Positions 6,951 through 13,733 of a DNA stretch of 15,703 nt are shown here, in pieces; position 1 is the stretch's first letter, and the number at the start of each line of letters is the position of its first letter. Below the pieces are notes generated by a model. That model made no database searches and was not told the DNA's origin. It saw nothing but the letters and a program-made list of their open reading frames with translations. The DNA comes from Chloroflexota bacterium. Lineage in GTDB: Bacteria; Chloroflexota; Dehalococcoidia; Lucifugimonadales; VGZR01. The position numbers and the translations under genes are program-made. Location of the stretch: the NCBI GenBank assembly GCA_027625225.1, contig JAQBWG010000017.1:1-15703 (forward strand), given 5' to 3'.

Positions 6951-6990
6951 AAAAACTGCCCCTCCAAGCATGCTTGGAGGGGCAGTTTTT
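6951..6990. terminator. Bidirectional intrinsic terminator (40-bp perfect palindrome)
   Basis: The left arm AAAAACTGCCCCTCCAAGCA is followed directly by its exact reverse complement. On either strand this gives a G+C-rich stem (core CTGCCCCTCC) ending in five T residues, the textbook Rho-independent form in both directions. It sits between the plus-strand substrate-binding protein and the minus-strand rpoD, and would end both transcripts. The 157 bases from 6991 to 7147 hold nothing else convincing. Confidence 0.9.
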
Positions 6991-7147
6991 GTAAGGAGAT
7001 TGGCGCTATCGGTAGTCCTGCCGAACAAAGCGTAAGCAGGGACGGTCACCCACAGGCTAGTAGCTTTTGGGGGCTACAAAATGGAATCAGCACGTGCTAA
7101 TGTAGCGTACTTCGTCTTTGCGTGGATCCATATTGAAACCGAAGCTA

Positions 7148-8701
7148 CTACTCCAAGAAATCACGGAGTTTTTTTGAGCGACTGGGATGGCGAAGTTTAC
7201 GCAAGGCCTTGGCCTCAATCTGGCGGATACGCTCACGGGTGACTCCAAACTCACGTCCGACTTCTTCCAATGTGCGTGCCCGACCATCTTCTAGCCCGAA
7301 ACGCAATTGAAGTACTCTGGCTTCACGTTCATTCAGCGTCGTGAGGACGTCCTCTATCTGTTGTTTCATCAACTGATAGGCAGCGGCGTCATTCGGGGCG
7401 ATAGCGCCGCGATCCTCGATGAAATCGCCAAGCTGACTATCCCCTTCCTCACCGATTGGCGTCGCTAGAGAAACGGGTTCTTGTGACATCTTCAAAATCT
7501 CGCGAACCCTTTCGGGGTTCATTTCCATACCCGCTCCGATCTCTTCGCTGGTAGGTTCGCGGCCAAATTCTTGGACAAGGCGACGGCTGACACGGAGCAG
7601 TTTGTTGGTGGTTTCGACCATATGGACAGGCATACGGATAGTTCGAGCCTGGTCTGCTATAGAACGAGTGATAGCCTGACGTATCCACCATGTAGCATAG
7701 GTAGAAAACTTATAGCCTCTTCGGTAATCGAACTTCTCGATAGCACGTATAAGACCGACGTTGCCTTCCTGAATCAAATCAAGGAGAGACATACCACGAC
7801 CGAGATACTTTTTTGCGATACTCACAACCAAGCGAAGGTTGGCTTCGGCCAGGTGCTTTTGGGCACTGGAGCCCTCGGCTATTACCGTGTTCAAGTAGGA
7901 TCGAAAGACGATTTCATAAGAATCCAAACGTCTGGCAAAACCGGCAGCCTCAAGTTCAGCTTTGATTGAAGAAAGAGAGGTGTGGATATCGACAGCTTGT
8001 AGCGCTTCTTGAGGAAGCAGTCGGCTGTTGAGAGAAAGCAGTCGCAACCGCTCCTTAACCTGATCCGGCTCAATATCCAAAATCTCGCCAATGAATTGCC
8101 GCATTTCTTCCGGCAGTTCTCCATCCAGACAGTCGCGAATTTTGGGGTTATAGCGCATCTCGGACAACGTTACATCGTGTGTTCGGCCAAGATATCGGCC
8201 GAGCGCACGCAGTAGGGGTTCCTCGACACAGACTGCCATGAGCAGATGCGCTACGATTTGCCAGGCGCGCGGGGCACGCCCCTGGGGTGAGGTCAGGGAT
8301 TTGTCCAGTGTATAGATATGCCGGAAGCATTCCCTACTTCTTGCGAGGATGCGTTCCTGGTGAGCTTTAAGAAGGCTTACGCGGCCAATCTCAAGCAAGT
8401 ACATGCGAATCGGGTCATCGAGGACTTCGGGGGTGTCGAGAGCACCTTCTCGGTTAGACTTCTCTGCCTTTTCTTCTTCATCTTCGTCTTCTGCATCTTC
8501 ACCGACCATGTCGCGGGGTTGCTCTGTATCCTCTTCCCGATCTGGGGCACTTGCATTGTCATTATCTTCATTCTCGATATCTCTCCGACTGGGAAGACCC
8601 GTTTCAATCAAATCACGTGGGGCAGTTACCCTGTCTACGAGGCCTGGAAGTGTTTCTTCATTCGAATCATCGCCGCCAACATAACGAGTCATGAGCTTCA
8701 T
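7148..8701 (-). CDS. rpoD: RNA polymerase principal sigma factor, RpoD/SigA type
   Basis: 517 residues from ATG 8701 (AAAGGAAACT before it on the minus strand) to the stop at 7148. It directs RNA polymerase to -10/-35 promoters. Residues 1-90 are highly acidic (EDAEDEDEEE), like the region 1.1 of primary sigmas. Region 1.2 is at about 94-122 (DDPIRMYLLEIGRVSLL). Region 2 is at about 282-355 and carries the hallmark LIQEGNVGLIRAIEKFDYRRG and YATWWIRQAITRSI for core binding and -10 recognition. Region 3 is at about 362-440. Region 4 is at about 453-505 with the helix-turn-helix EEVGREFGVTRERIRQIEAKAL for the -35. A roughly 150-residue non-conserved segment (123-270) separates regions 1.2 and 2, as in many primary sigmas. 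It lies 110 bases downstream of the ATPase gene, with no obvious promoter in that gap. Confidence 0.97.
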   Translation of the reverse strand: MKLMTRYVGGDDSNEETLPGLVDRVTAPRDLIETGLPSRRDIENEDNDNASAPDREEDTEQPRDMVGEDAEDEDEEEKAEKSNREGALDTPEVLDDPIRMYLLEIGRVSLLKAHQERILARSRECFRHIYTLDKSLTSPQGRAPRAWQIVAHLLMAVCVEEPLLRALGRYLGRTHDVTLSEMRYNPKIRDCLDGELPEEMRQFIGEILDIEPDQVKERLRLLSLNSRLLPQEALQAVDIHTSLSSIKAELEAAGFARRLDSYEIVFRSYLNTVIAEGSSAQKHLAEANLRLVVSIAKKYLGRGMSLLDLIQEGNVGLIRAIEKFDYRRGYKFSTYATWWIRQAITRSIADQARTIRMPVHMVETTNKLLRVSRRLVQEFGREPTSEEIGAGMEMNPERVREILKMSQEPVSLATPIGEEGDSQLGDFIEDRGAIAPNDAAAYQLMKQQIEDVLTTLNEREARVLQLRFGLEDGRARTLEEVGREFGVTRERIRQIEAKALRKLRHPSRSKKLRDFLE

Positions 8702-8811
8702 AGTTTCCTTTTATATGGGCGGCTTACTTTGGGGCCGAGATATCTATTGCGATTGAATCAACGAGTGAGATGCAAAATCCATGAACACAACGGCATTTTC
8801 AAAACCATACC

Positions 8812-10470
8812 TTACCTGAAGAGACCTTCCCTGTACGCTTTAGCGAGAACGTTATAGAAGTCGTAGAAATTTGTGATTCCCTTCTCATGCAGTTTCCGTA
8901 GGACGTTTGCCCGGACATTCAGTTCGTCATATATCTTGCGCCGTGTGCTTTGCGTGAAACCTCTCTTAGGCGCGATAACCTGCTCCAGCATATAACTGTT
9001 CTGGAATCCAGGGAACTCGTGTTTGTCAGTTACTGGATTCCAACGGAACACTTCTACATACGAGAATGAATCGGAAGACGGGTCATACCCCGTGATTTCG
9101 CTGATGCTAATCACCTTACGGCCAGGTTTCCCGTTAGGAAGTCGCACCGCACTGGCAATAACTACGACATTCAGGTTATCTACATAGGTCTTAGGCACAC
9201 TGATGGGGTGACCGGTAATCCTTTGGATAAGTTTTTCGACTGAAGATGCGTGGAAGGTAGCGCAACACGCGTGGCCTGTCTGCATAGCCTGGAAAGCGAT
9301 GGCACCCTCTTCTCCACGAATCTCCCCGATGATGATCCAGTTAGGACGTTGTCGCAGTGCTGCTTTCAAGAGGTCCATCATTGTGACAGACGAATCTTGG
9401 CCTGGCACCGCTTTCGATGTGCCTCGCACAACCTCACGTACCCAGTTTTTGTGGGGAACCTGTAGCTCCGGGGTGTCCTCGATGCTCACGATTTTGGATG
9501 TAGGGTTGATGAATCCTGAACAAGCGTTGATGAGGGTAGTTTTTCCAGAAGCGGTTTCCCCAGACACGAAAAAGTTCAATTCTTCACGGAGGATGTACGA
9601 CAAATACGCCGCCATTTCGTAAGTCAAGCCGCCAAACGAAATCAGGTCAAGGATACTAAGCGGTGTCGAAGCGAATTTTCTGATAGTAAAGTTGCTGCCA
9701 CGCTTGGATACGTCGCCACCATAGACGATATTCACGCGCGAACCGTCGGGGAGCACTGCATCTACGATTGGTTCTCTAAAGGTGACCGGACGACCTATCC
9801 GTTCTGAGAGACCGATAACGAACCCGTCAAGAGCCTCACTAGTGGCGAATCCGACACTCGCCTTTAATCCGCCGAAAATCTTGTGCTCAACAAACAAGCC
9901 CCCTACCCCGCTACAACTAATGTCCTCTATATAAGGATCGCTAATGACTGGCTGAAGCGGTCCAAGGCCAATCTTTTCCCGAATTATGAGATATTGCAAT
10001 CCAATCATCTCTTTAGGTGTAACGCGCATCTGGTTGTTTTTAGTTCTTTTTATGTTGCCGTTAGCTGAATCCTTGCCCGCGTCGCTACTGACGATGCATA
10101 TCTTGTTGAGAATTTCGAGAAGAACTTTGCTTCGAGAGTCGGTATCGATCGCAATTCGCAACTCCGCATCAAATTCCATAAGGATGATGTCTACCTCTCG
10201 TATGAGGCCGTCCAGAGTTGGTAAGCGATCAGGCTCAATAGCGATGTAGAAGTCTCTACTATCCTCGAAGTCGGCCTTTATGTGGACAAAGACGCCTTTA
10301 CCGGCGGGATACATGATGTTACGGGTGACGACATCTTTGTGCTTACGCCCGAGCGTGGCGGAATATTCCGGAACCCCGATATCTTGCACATCTAAGTCGT
10401 GGATATATTCCCACAAGTGCGCTTGTGCTCGGGACTGTTCTTGCAAGGGCTCGGGCAACATGCGAAACAA
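8812..10470 (-). CDS. Archaeal FlaI/GspE-like type II/IV secretion ATPase; 5' end uncertain
   Basis: 552 residues if started at TTG 10470; ATG 10461 is the first ATG. Neither has a Shine-Dalgarno, and the frame stays open to 10557. Proteins of this family are hexameric cytoplasmic ATPases that drive assembly of pili, archaella or Tad-type secretion systems. Visible motifs are Walker A GETASGKTT (304-312), an Asp box at SIEDTPEL (329-336), Walker B WIIIGEIRGEEG (378-389) and a His box ATFHAS (404-409). The blocks PLQPVISDPYIEDISCSG, VPHKNWVREVVRG and VPKTYVDNLNVVVI resemble archaeal FlaI/GspE2 more than bacterial PilB. Residues 1-150 are a variable N-terminal domain. No FlaJ/TadB-like membrane partner, pilin or peptidase lies nearby, so the machine it serves is unknown. 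It is on the same strand as the RRM gene upstream and rpoD downstream. Confidence 0.92.
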   Translation of the reverse strand: MFRMLPEPLQEQSRAQAHLWEYIHDLDVQDIGVPEYSATLGRKHKDVVTRNIMYPAGKGVFVHIKADFEDSRDFYIAIEPDRLPTLDGLIREVDIILMEFDAELRIAIDTDSRSKVLLEILNKICIVSSDAGKDSANGNIKRTKNNQMRVTPKEMIGLQYLIIREKIGLGPLQPVISDPYIEDISCSGVGGLFVEHKIFGGLKASVGFATSEALDGFVIGLSERIGRPVTFREPIVDAVLPDGSRVNIVYGGDVSKRGSNFTIRKFASTPLSILDLISFGGLTYEMAAYLSYILREELNFFVSGETASGKTTLINACSGFINPTSKIVSIEDTPELQVPHKNWVREVVRGTSKAVPGQDSSVTMMDLLKAALRQRPNWIIIGEIRGEEGAIAFQAMQTGHACCATFHASSVEKLIQRITGHPISVPKTYVDNLNVVVIASAVRLPNGKPGRKVISISEITGYDPSSDSFSYVEVFRWNPVTDKHEFPGFQNSYMLEQVIAPKRGFTQSTRRKIYDELNVRANVLRKLHEKGITNFYDFYNVLAKAYREGLFR

Positions 10471-10661
10471 AGGGCAGTCAAAGGAATCCTGCCCGTGCTC
10501 ATGAGAAGTACTATGTTCTTCAGATGTTGTGCGTGTTGCAACTACGATATCGATGCCTCAGGGACGACAAGCATACCATCGGCAAACACCTTGGCGTTGT
10601 ACAGTCCGTCTTCGCGAGTCATGGAATCACATAGTTCGTAGTTATTCCTACAATGTGACAA

Positions 10662-10958
10662 TTACCGCCTGTTGCCGCCGCCGTAGCCGCCGCCACCACC
10701 GCTATACCCTTTTTCTACACGTGGCCGAGCTTCGTTGACGGTCAACGCCCGGTCATTCACCTGCGTTTCGTTAAGCGCAGAAATGGCTGCCTTTGCTTCA
10801 GAACTATCGGCCATTTCAACAAATGCAAACCCTTTTGACCTACCGGTATCGCGGTCCATGATTAAAGTGGCCGATTCAACCGTTCCATGTGGGTTGAACA
10901 ACTCTAGAATTTGCTGTTCCGTTGTCTCGAACGAAAGGTTTCCTACATAGATTCTCAT
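10662..10958 (-). CDS. Glycine-tailed RRM RNA-binding protein (Rbp-like)
   Basis: 98 residues from ATG 10958, with GAGGAG 7 bases upstream on the minus strand, to TAA at 10662. A single RNA-recognition motif fills residues 1-80: RNP2 is IYVGNL (3-8) and RNP1 is KGFAFVEM (42-49), with the aromatic RNA-contact positions intact. A short basic and glycine-rich tail (GYSGGGGGYGGGNRR) follows. This is the architecture of bacterial Rbp proteins of cyanobacteria and other lineages, which bind single-stranded RNA and are often cold-induced. The role here is inferred, with no direct target evidence. The 47 bases upstream contain no clear promoter. The next gene on the strand is the secretion ATPase. 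Confidence 0.95.
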   Translation of the reverse strand: MRIYVGNLSFETTEQQILELFNPHGTVESATLIMDRDTGRSKGFAFVEMADSSEAKAAISALNETQVNDRALTVNEARPRVEKGYSGGGGGYGGGNRR

Positions 10959-11005
10959 GTGTTTCTCCTCAAATTTTATTTCGATTAGTTACTTGCTTGG
11001 ATCAA

Positions 11006-11491
11006 TTAGTTTGTAGCGCCTGCCCAGTAGATTGCGTTCTCTATGACCGTGTCGCCGTTATTGTTTCGGAAGACCAGAAATTCCGTTTCGTAATCCTTCC
11101 CCAGGCCATCAACCCCAGTCAGCACTAGGACACGAGCATTTTTGGTCGCGTTAGAGCCTTGAATACTCGTAAGTGGTGGCACGAACGACTCCTTGATGAC
11201 AGGAGCGAGACTGGGCACTGCCGTCCATTCACCCGCGACCCTCCATGCCGACTCGCACCCGATCTGTGAAGAGCTTTGGCCGCACAGCGAAACGAGGTCG
11301 TTTTGGTTCGCGTATGTAGTCATCTGTTGGAGGATCGAGCGAGCCTCGATTTGGCTTATGGGGTCCGATGAGCTTCCCGACTTCCATGGTGCAATGATTA
11401 CGATGACTATCGCCACGATTGCGACCAGAACTATCAAAGACTTCTTGTTAAGCCACCATTTGCCATGAATTCGATTGGATGCCTGCTCCAT
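11006..11491 (-). CDS. Single-pass membrane protein of unknown function, 161 aa
   Basis: ATG 11491 is preceded on the minus strand by AAGGAGA with good spacing; the stop is TAA at 11006. A basic N-terminus (KWWLNKK) leads into one strong membrane helix at about 18-34 (IVLVAIVAIVIVIIAPW), which predicts a short cytoplasmic tail and an extracytoplasmic domain of about 125 residues. That domain has two cysteines (70 and 79) that could form a disulfide, and a C-terminal block (ETEFLVFRNNNGDTVIENAIYW) that looks like a beta-strand hairpin. The overall shape recalls small NTF2-like or DUF4878-type extracytoplasmic domains, but no specific family is recognised. It lies on the same strand as the RRM gene, 47 bases upstream of it. 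Function unknown. Confidence 0.85.
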   Translation of the reverse strand: MEQASNRIHGKWWLNKKSLIVLVAIVAIVIVIIAPWKSGSSSDPISQIEARSILQQMTTYANQNDLVSLCGQSSSQIGCESAWRVAGEWTAVPSLAPVIKESFVPPLTSIQGSNATKNARVLVLTGVDGLGKDYETEFLVFRNNNGDTVIENAIYWAGATN

Positions 11492-11531
11492 GTGTTCTCC
11501 TTTTATTACTACTGCCTATTTAGTCTAGTTC

Positions 11532-11554
11532 CCTCAGGGTGTTCTACCCTGAGG
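11532..11554. terminator. Perfect 9-bp hairpin between two minus-strand genes
   Basis: CCTCAGGGT (11532-11540) and ACCCTGAGG (11546-11554) flank a 5-base loop. The hairpin lies downstream of the 106-aa gene and 40 bases upstream of the 161-aa gene on the minus strand. No U-tract follows on that strand, so it is either a factor-dependent terminator, an mRNA-stabilising hairpin or a leader structure. Confidence 0.4.
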
Positions 11555-11594
11555 TTGATATTGTCGAGTTCCGATGTTGTAGGATTCGCAGAGG

Positions 11595-11915
11595 CTATGT
11601 TGGGGCATCATCCAGACCTTTGGTCGTGCTTGCTAAAAAACGAGCTGCTTTAAGCACCCCAAGCGTGCGTGAAGCCGAGGCAGTATGGAAACGTGTGCCT
11701 CTCGAATCCGATTGCAATTCACGTAGCAGCCGTTCTGCCGGCTGCCCTAATTCCGTTATGGCGGAAATGCTGTCTGTACGCCAGGCAGCGTAATCGGACT
11801 GAAGGCGAGCATCTACAGACACAAAATAGCTTCCGGCCTTTGGTATGAGGGCCTCTCCAACCTGTACAAGTTTATCTAGGTGCTCAGAGAAGGTAGGCAC
11901 AACGGTCTCCTTCAT
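11595..11915 (-). CDS. Hypothetical protein, 106 aa
   Basis: ATG 11915 has GAGG 6 bases before it on the minus strand; the stop is TAG at 11595. The protein is soluble, with no signal or membrane segment. It is largely helical: an amphipathic start (FSEHLDKLVQVGEAL), a block around YAAWRTDSISAITELG and LLRELQSD, and a last helix GVLKAARFLAS. This order loosely resembles the N-terminal helical region that precedes HEPN or DUF4145-type domains in some defence and hypothetical proteins, which would make it a shortened relative. That resemblance is an impression from memory, not a match. The ribosome site and complete frame support a real gene. Its neighbours are a hairpin downstream and a recombinase remnant upstream. 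Function unknown. Confidence 0.6.
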   Translation of the reverse strand: MKETVVPTFSEHLDKLVQVGEALIPKAGSYFVSVDARLQSDYAAWRTDSISAITELGQPAERLLRELQSDSRGTRFHTASASRTLGVLKAARFLASTTKGLDDAPT

Positions 11916-11942
11916 AGCATCCTCAGATTTTGATTAGTGCCG

Positions 11943-11958
11943 GACGTCATATGGCGTC
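11943..11958. promoter_or_regulatory. Near-perfect 16-bp palindrome centred on CATATG
   Basis: GACGTCATATGGCGTC is palindromic except for one mismatched pair, and lies 28 bases upstream of the 106-aa gene start (minus strand). The location fits an operator or activator site, but no -10/-35 pair was recognised beside it. Confidence 0.3.
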
Positions 11959-12062
11959 TTAAAGGAGAGTTAAGCCCTGACACCCAGATATTGACAGTGG
12001 GCCACGGCATAATCGACACGTTATGAGCGGGTATATTGGAATAGCAAGACTGCAAAACGACC

Positions 12063-12114
12063 TGACTCCTCGCGTGGGGCAACCCCAGACGGATTCGTCG
12101 GTCAGCGCGAGTCA
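12063..12114. other. Structured non-coding segment able to form a three-stem junction
   Basis: An outer stem pairs TGACT and CGCG (12063-12074, with 3 unpaired bases) with CGCGAGTCA (12106-12114). Inside it are two perfect hairpins: TGGGG-CAA-CCCCA (12075-12087) and GACG-GATT-CGTC (12088-12099). It sits 30 bases from the decayed recombinase gene. It could be a recombination site, a mobile-element end or a small RNA; no known family is recognised. The 230-base gap 11916-12145 holds nothing else convincing besides the palindrome at 11943. Confidence 0.4.
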
Positions 12115-12145
12115 TTAAGGGAGGAGAGACAAGAGATAGGGCTCT

Positions 12146-12547
12146 TCAATCAGACCAGCCGCAAATTACGGGCCGCCGAATAAAACTGTCGCCAGTATAA
12201 CGCAAATGTTCGAACACCGCTTTGGATCTGGTTATGACAGCATTAACCTGTGCAAGGTTCCGAGGGTAGAACTCGTCTAGTGCCTCGATGATTCCTTCCA
12301 TCATCTGGCCGGTGGCCGAGTTGTCGATCGGTTCGTTCATGAGGACGGCCTGGATGCCATGCCGCCCGAGTAAGAGCTTATAGCCGATGGAATCTTCACG
12401 GTTGCGAACGAAGCGGGACAACTTCCAAACGAGTACGCGCTCGAACGATGTAGGCTTGCGTCGTACGTCGGCAATCATCCATTGGAGCACGGGACGATTG
12501 ACGCTTCTGGCGCTCGTAGGGCTAGAATCAGGCGGACCAGCTGTTCC
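12146..12547 (-). pseudogene. Serine recombinase (resolvase-like) remnant
   Basis: The frame is open from 12547 down to TGA at 12146; GTG 12490 is the first plausible start. The segment SARSVNRPVLQWMIADVRR, then FERVLVWKLSRFVRNREDS, HGIQAVLMNEPIDNSATGQ and EALDEFYPRNLAQ, matches the middle and end of the serine-recombinase catalytic domain (D..SG..RP..., VW..DR..R, ...EF...L). The recombinase-like sequence starts upstream of any start codon and meets TGA at 12548-12550. The N-terminal part with the catalytic Ser and its Arg partners is absent. After NLAQ the large-serine-recombinase DNA-binding domain is also missing, and the remaining 30 or so residues are unrelated. It is therefore a decayed fragment of an integrase or resolvase that once mobilised nearby DNA. 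Confidence 0.75.
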
Positions 12548-12550
12548 TCA

Positions 12551-12746
12551 TTCAAACTTTTCAGCTAATAACACCGACTAGCCTACGTATCGTAATGTAG
12601 CTTGATTCTCCCGCCTAAACCAGACTCCCTACAACTCGAAAGGCTAGTCTGCAGACCAATGAAAGGTAGGGGAGAAAGTTCTTACTTTCGTCCACTCAGA
12701 CCCACCACCTTCTCCAGTCTCAGCTTTGCAAATCCTATCAGGCGGT
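12551..12746. other. Gene-free spacer, 196 bases
   Basis: No supported gene. Small features are the perfect palindrome GTCTGCAGAC (12647-12656) and the hairpin GAAAGT-TCTT-ACTTTC (12674-12689). The hairpin lies downstream of the 233-aa minus-strand gene and might end its transcript, though no clear U-tract follows. Confidence 0.4.
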
Positions 12747-13448
12747 CTAGACGAAAAGCGGGTCCCATTGGTTGGCGAGCGAGTTCAGGGCATGTAGCAA
12801 TGCCTGGTCGTCCTGGTCGCCAACGCGAAGTATGGCGTCTGGAATGCGTATCGCGGAAAAGCTTCCGTCTTTGAACCGGACCTGTCGTTGAGCCGTGGAC
12901 AGAAATATCTGTGCATCGGGGTGCACGGGCATATTGTTGTCCGGGTCGTCTACAAAGAGTTTGAAACACGGGCTAAACTCCGCAGACAAGTCAATAAAAA
13001 CCCATTCGACGCTCTTGGCGCCTCCGGCTTCGCTAAACTTCCCACCCATATCTCCAGCGTCGAGCGTGAACTCACGGCCCTCTTTTTCCGCCCACTCCGC
13101 TTGCAATGGAAGGACTTGTTCGTGCCAAATCTGATAGTACAACGGGTTGGCCGCGTCTAATATAAACCGGATTTTTGAGATGTTTTCATTCATCAATGCA
13201 GGCTGTAGGAAGCTACGGAACCCCTCGGGGTAGCAGATACCTCCTAGCGGCACCTTGAACCAGTACATCATCCCCGCACCCTTTTCGGCAAAGTCGCGTC
13301 CATCGCGCGCCACCGCTTCCCAGGGGCGCACCAACCGCAAACTCGACTGTGATTGAGGAGCGACCACGTGGTGTATCGGGGCCTTGGGTGCCGCCGCTGC
13401 GGAGTGGTCTTCTTCTTTCGTCCCCCGAAGCGTACTCATCGGTTTCAC
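12747..13448 (-). CDS. Hypothetical protein, 233 aa, possibly truncated at its N-terminus
   Basis: The frame runs from GTG 13448 (or ATG 13439, Met 4) to TAG at 12747. No ribosome site precedes either start. The first 35 residues are Ala/Pro/Ser-rich and look disordered. Residues about 60 onward look like a folded alpha/beta domain: YWFKVPLGGICYPEGFRSFL, then ISKIRFILDAANPLYYQIWHEQVLPLQAEWAEKEG, WVFIDLSAEFSPCFKLFVDD, and a C-terminal helical part. There is no signal peptide or membrane segment. I do not recognise the family. The start falls within about 12 bases of the break that truncates the CoA-binding gene, so the true N-terminus may have been lost. Its base composition resembles the DNA to its left and not the thiL side. 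Confidence 0.65.
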   Translation of the reverse strand: MKPMSTLRGTKEEDHSAAAAPKAPIHHVVAPQSQSSLRLVRPWEAVARDGRDFAEKGAGMMYWFKVPLGGICYPEGFRSFLQPALMNENISKIRFILDAANPLYYQIWHEQVLPLQAEWAEKEGREFTLDAGDMGGKFSEAGGAKSVEWVFIDLSAEFSPCFKLFVDDPDNNMPVHPDAQIFLSTAQRQVRFKDGSFSAIRIPDAILRVGDQDDQALLHALNSLANQWDPLFV

Positions 13449-13460
13449 GATATTTGCGTT
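13449..13460. other. Apparent junction between two unrelated sequence blocks
   Basis: To the right, the plus-strand CoA-binding sequence begins abruptly at codon TAT 13460 (YDEVLGEKCYP). To the left, the minus-strand 233-aa frame begins at 13448 with no ribosome site. Third-position G/C use rises sharply across this point. Either an insertion or rearrangement endpoint, or a chimeric assembly join. Confidence 0.6.
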
Positions 13461-13729
13461 ATGATGAAGTGCTGGGTGAGAAGTGCTACCCGGACCTGAA
13501 GGCGGTGCCTGAGCAGATAGACTTGGTGGACATCTTCAGGCGGTCGGAGACGGTGATGCCGGTGGTTGAACAGGCCATTGAGGTAGGCGCGAAGTACATC
13601 TGGATGCAAGACGGGGTGGTGAACGAAGAGGCGGCGCGGCTTGCACGCGAGGCGGGGATTCCGGTGGTGATGGACAACTGCACGTTCCGCGAACACGTCC
13701 GGCGGTTCGGCGGGAAGGACTCGAGCTAA
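13460..13729 (+). pseudogene. CoA-binding protein (YccU-like), 5'-truncated
   Basis: The recognisable part is about 89 residues, from YDEVLGEKCYPDLKAV to the TAA at 13727-13729. It matches the second half of the small CoA-binding (Rossmann) family, including IDLVDIFRRSETVMPVVEQAI, GAKYIWMQDGVVNEEAA and VVMDNCTFREH. Family members are usually about 135-140 residues and start with a VVG.S nucleotide-binding loop; that first third is missing here. Upstream in the same frame (open from GTG 13349) the residues are unrelated and antisense to the 233-aa gene. The truncated protein would probably not fold or bind CoA. It lies 4 bases before thiL and shares its G/C-rich codon use, so it belongs to that operon. 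Confidence 0.75.
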
Positions 13730-13733
13730 GGTA

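Noticed and set aside
8318..8857. Plus-strand frame of 179 codons across the start of rpoD
   Set aside because: It is opposite the well-conserved sigma factor. Its hydrophobic look (FFFIFVFCIF) comes from reading the acidic Glu/Asp codons of the sigma N-terminus backwards.
11991..12013. TTGACA with CATAAT downstream as a plus-strand promoter
   Set aside because: The spacer is only 11 bases, and there is no plus-strand gene downstream.
11912..12115. Minus-strand frame of 67 codons
   Set aside because: No ribosome site, no recognisable domain, and it is built over the stem-rich segment at 12063-12114 and the palindrome at 11943. A structured non-coding region explains it better.
12000..12140. 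Possible tRNA or tmRNA in the stem-rich segment
   Set aside because: No anticodon arm, T-loop GTTC(G/A)A(A/T) consensus or acceptor-stem geometry could be fitted, and the inner stems are too short.
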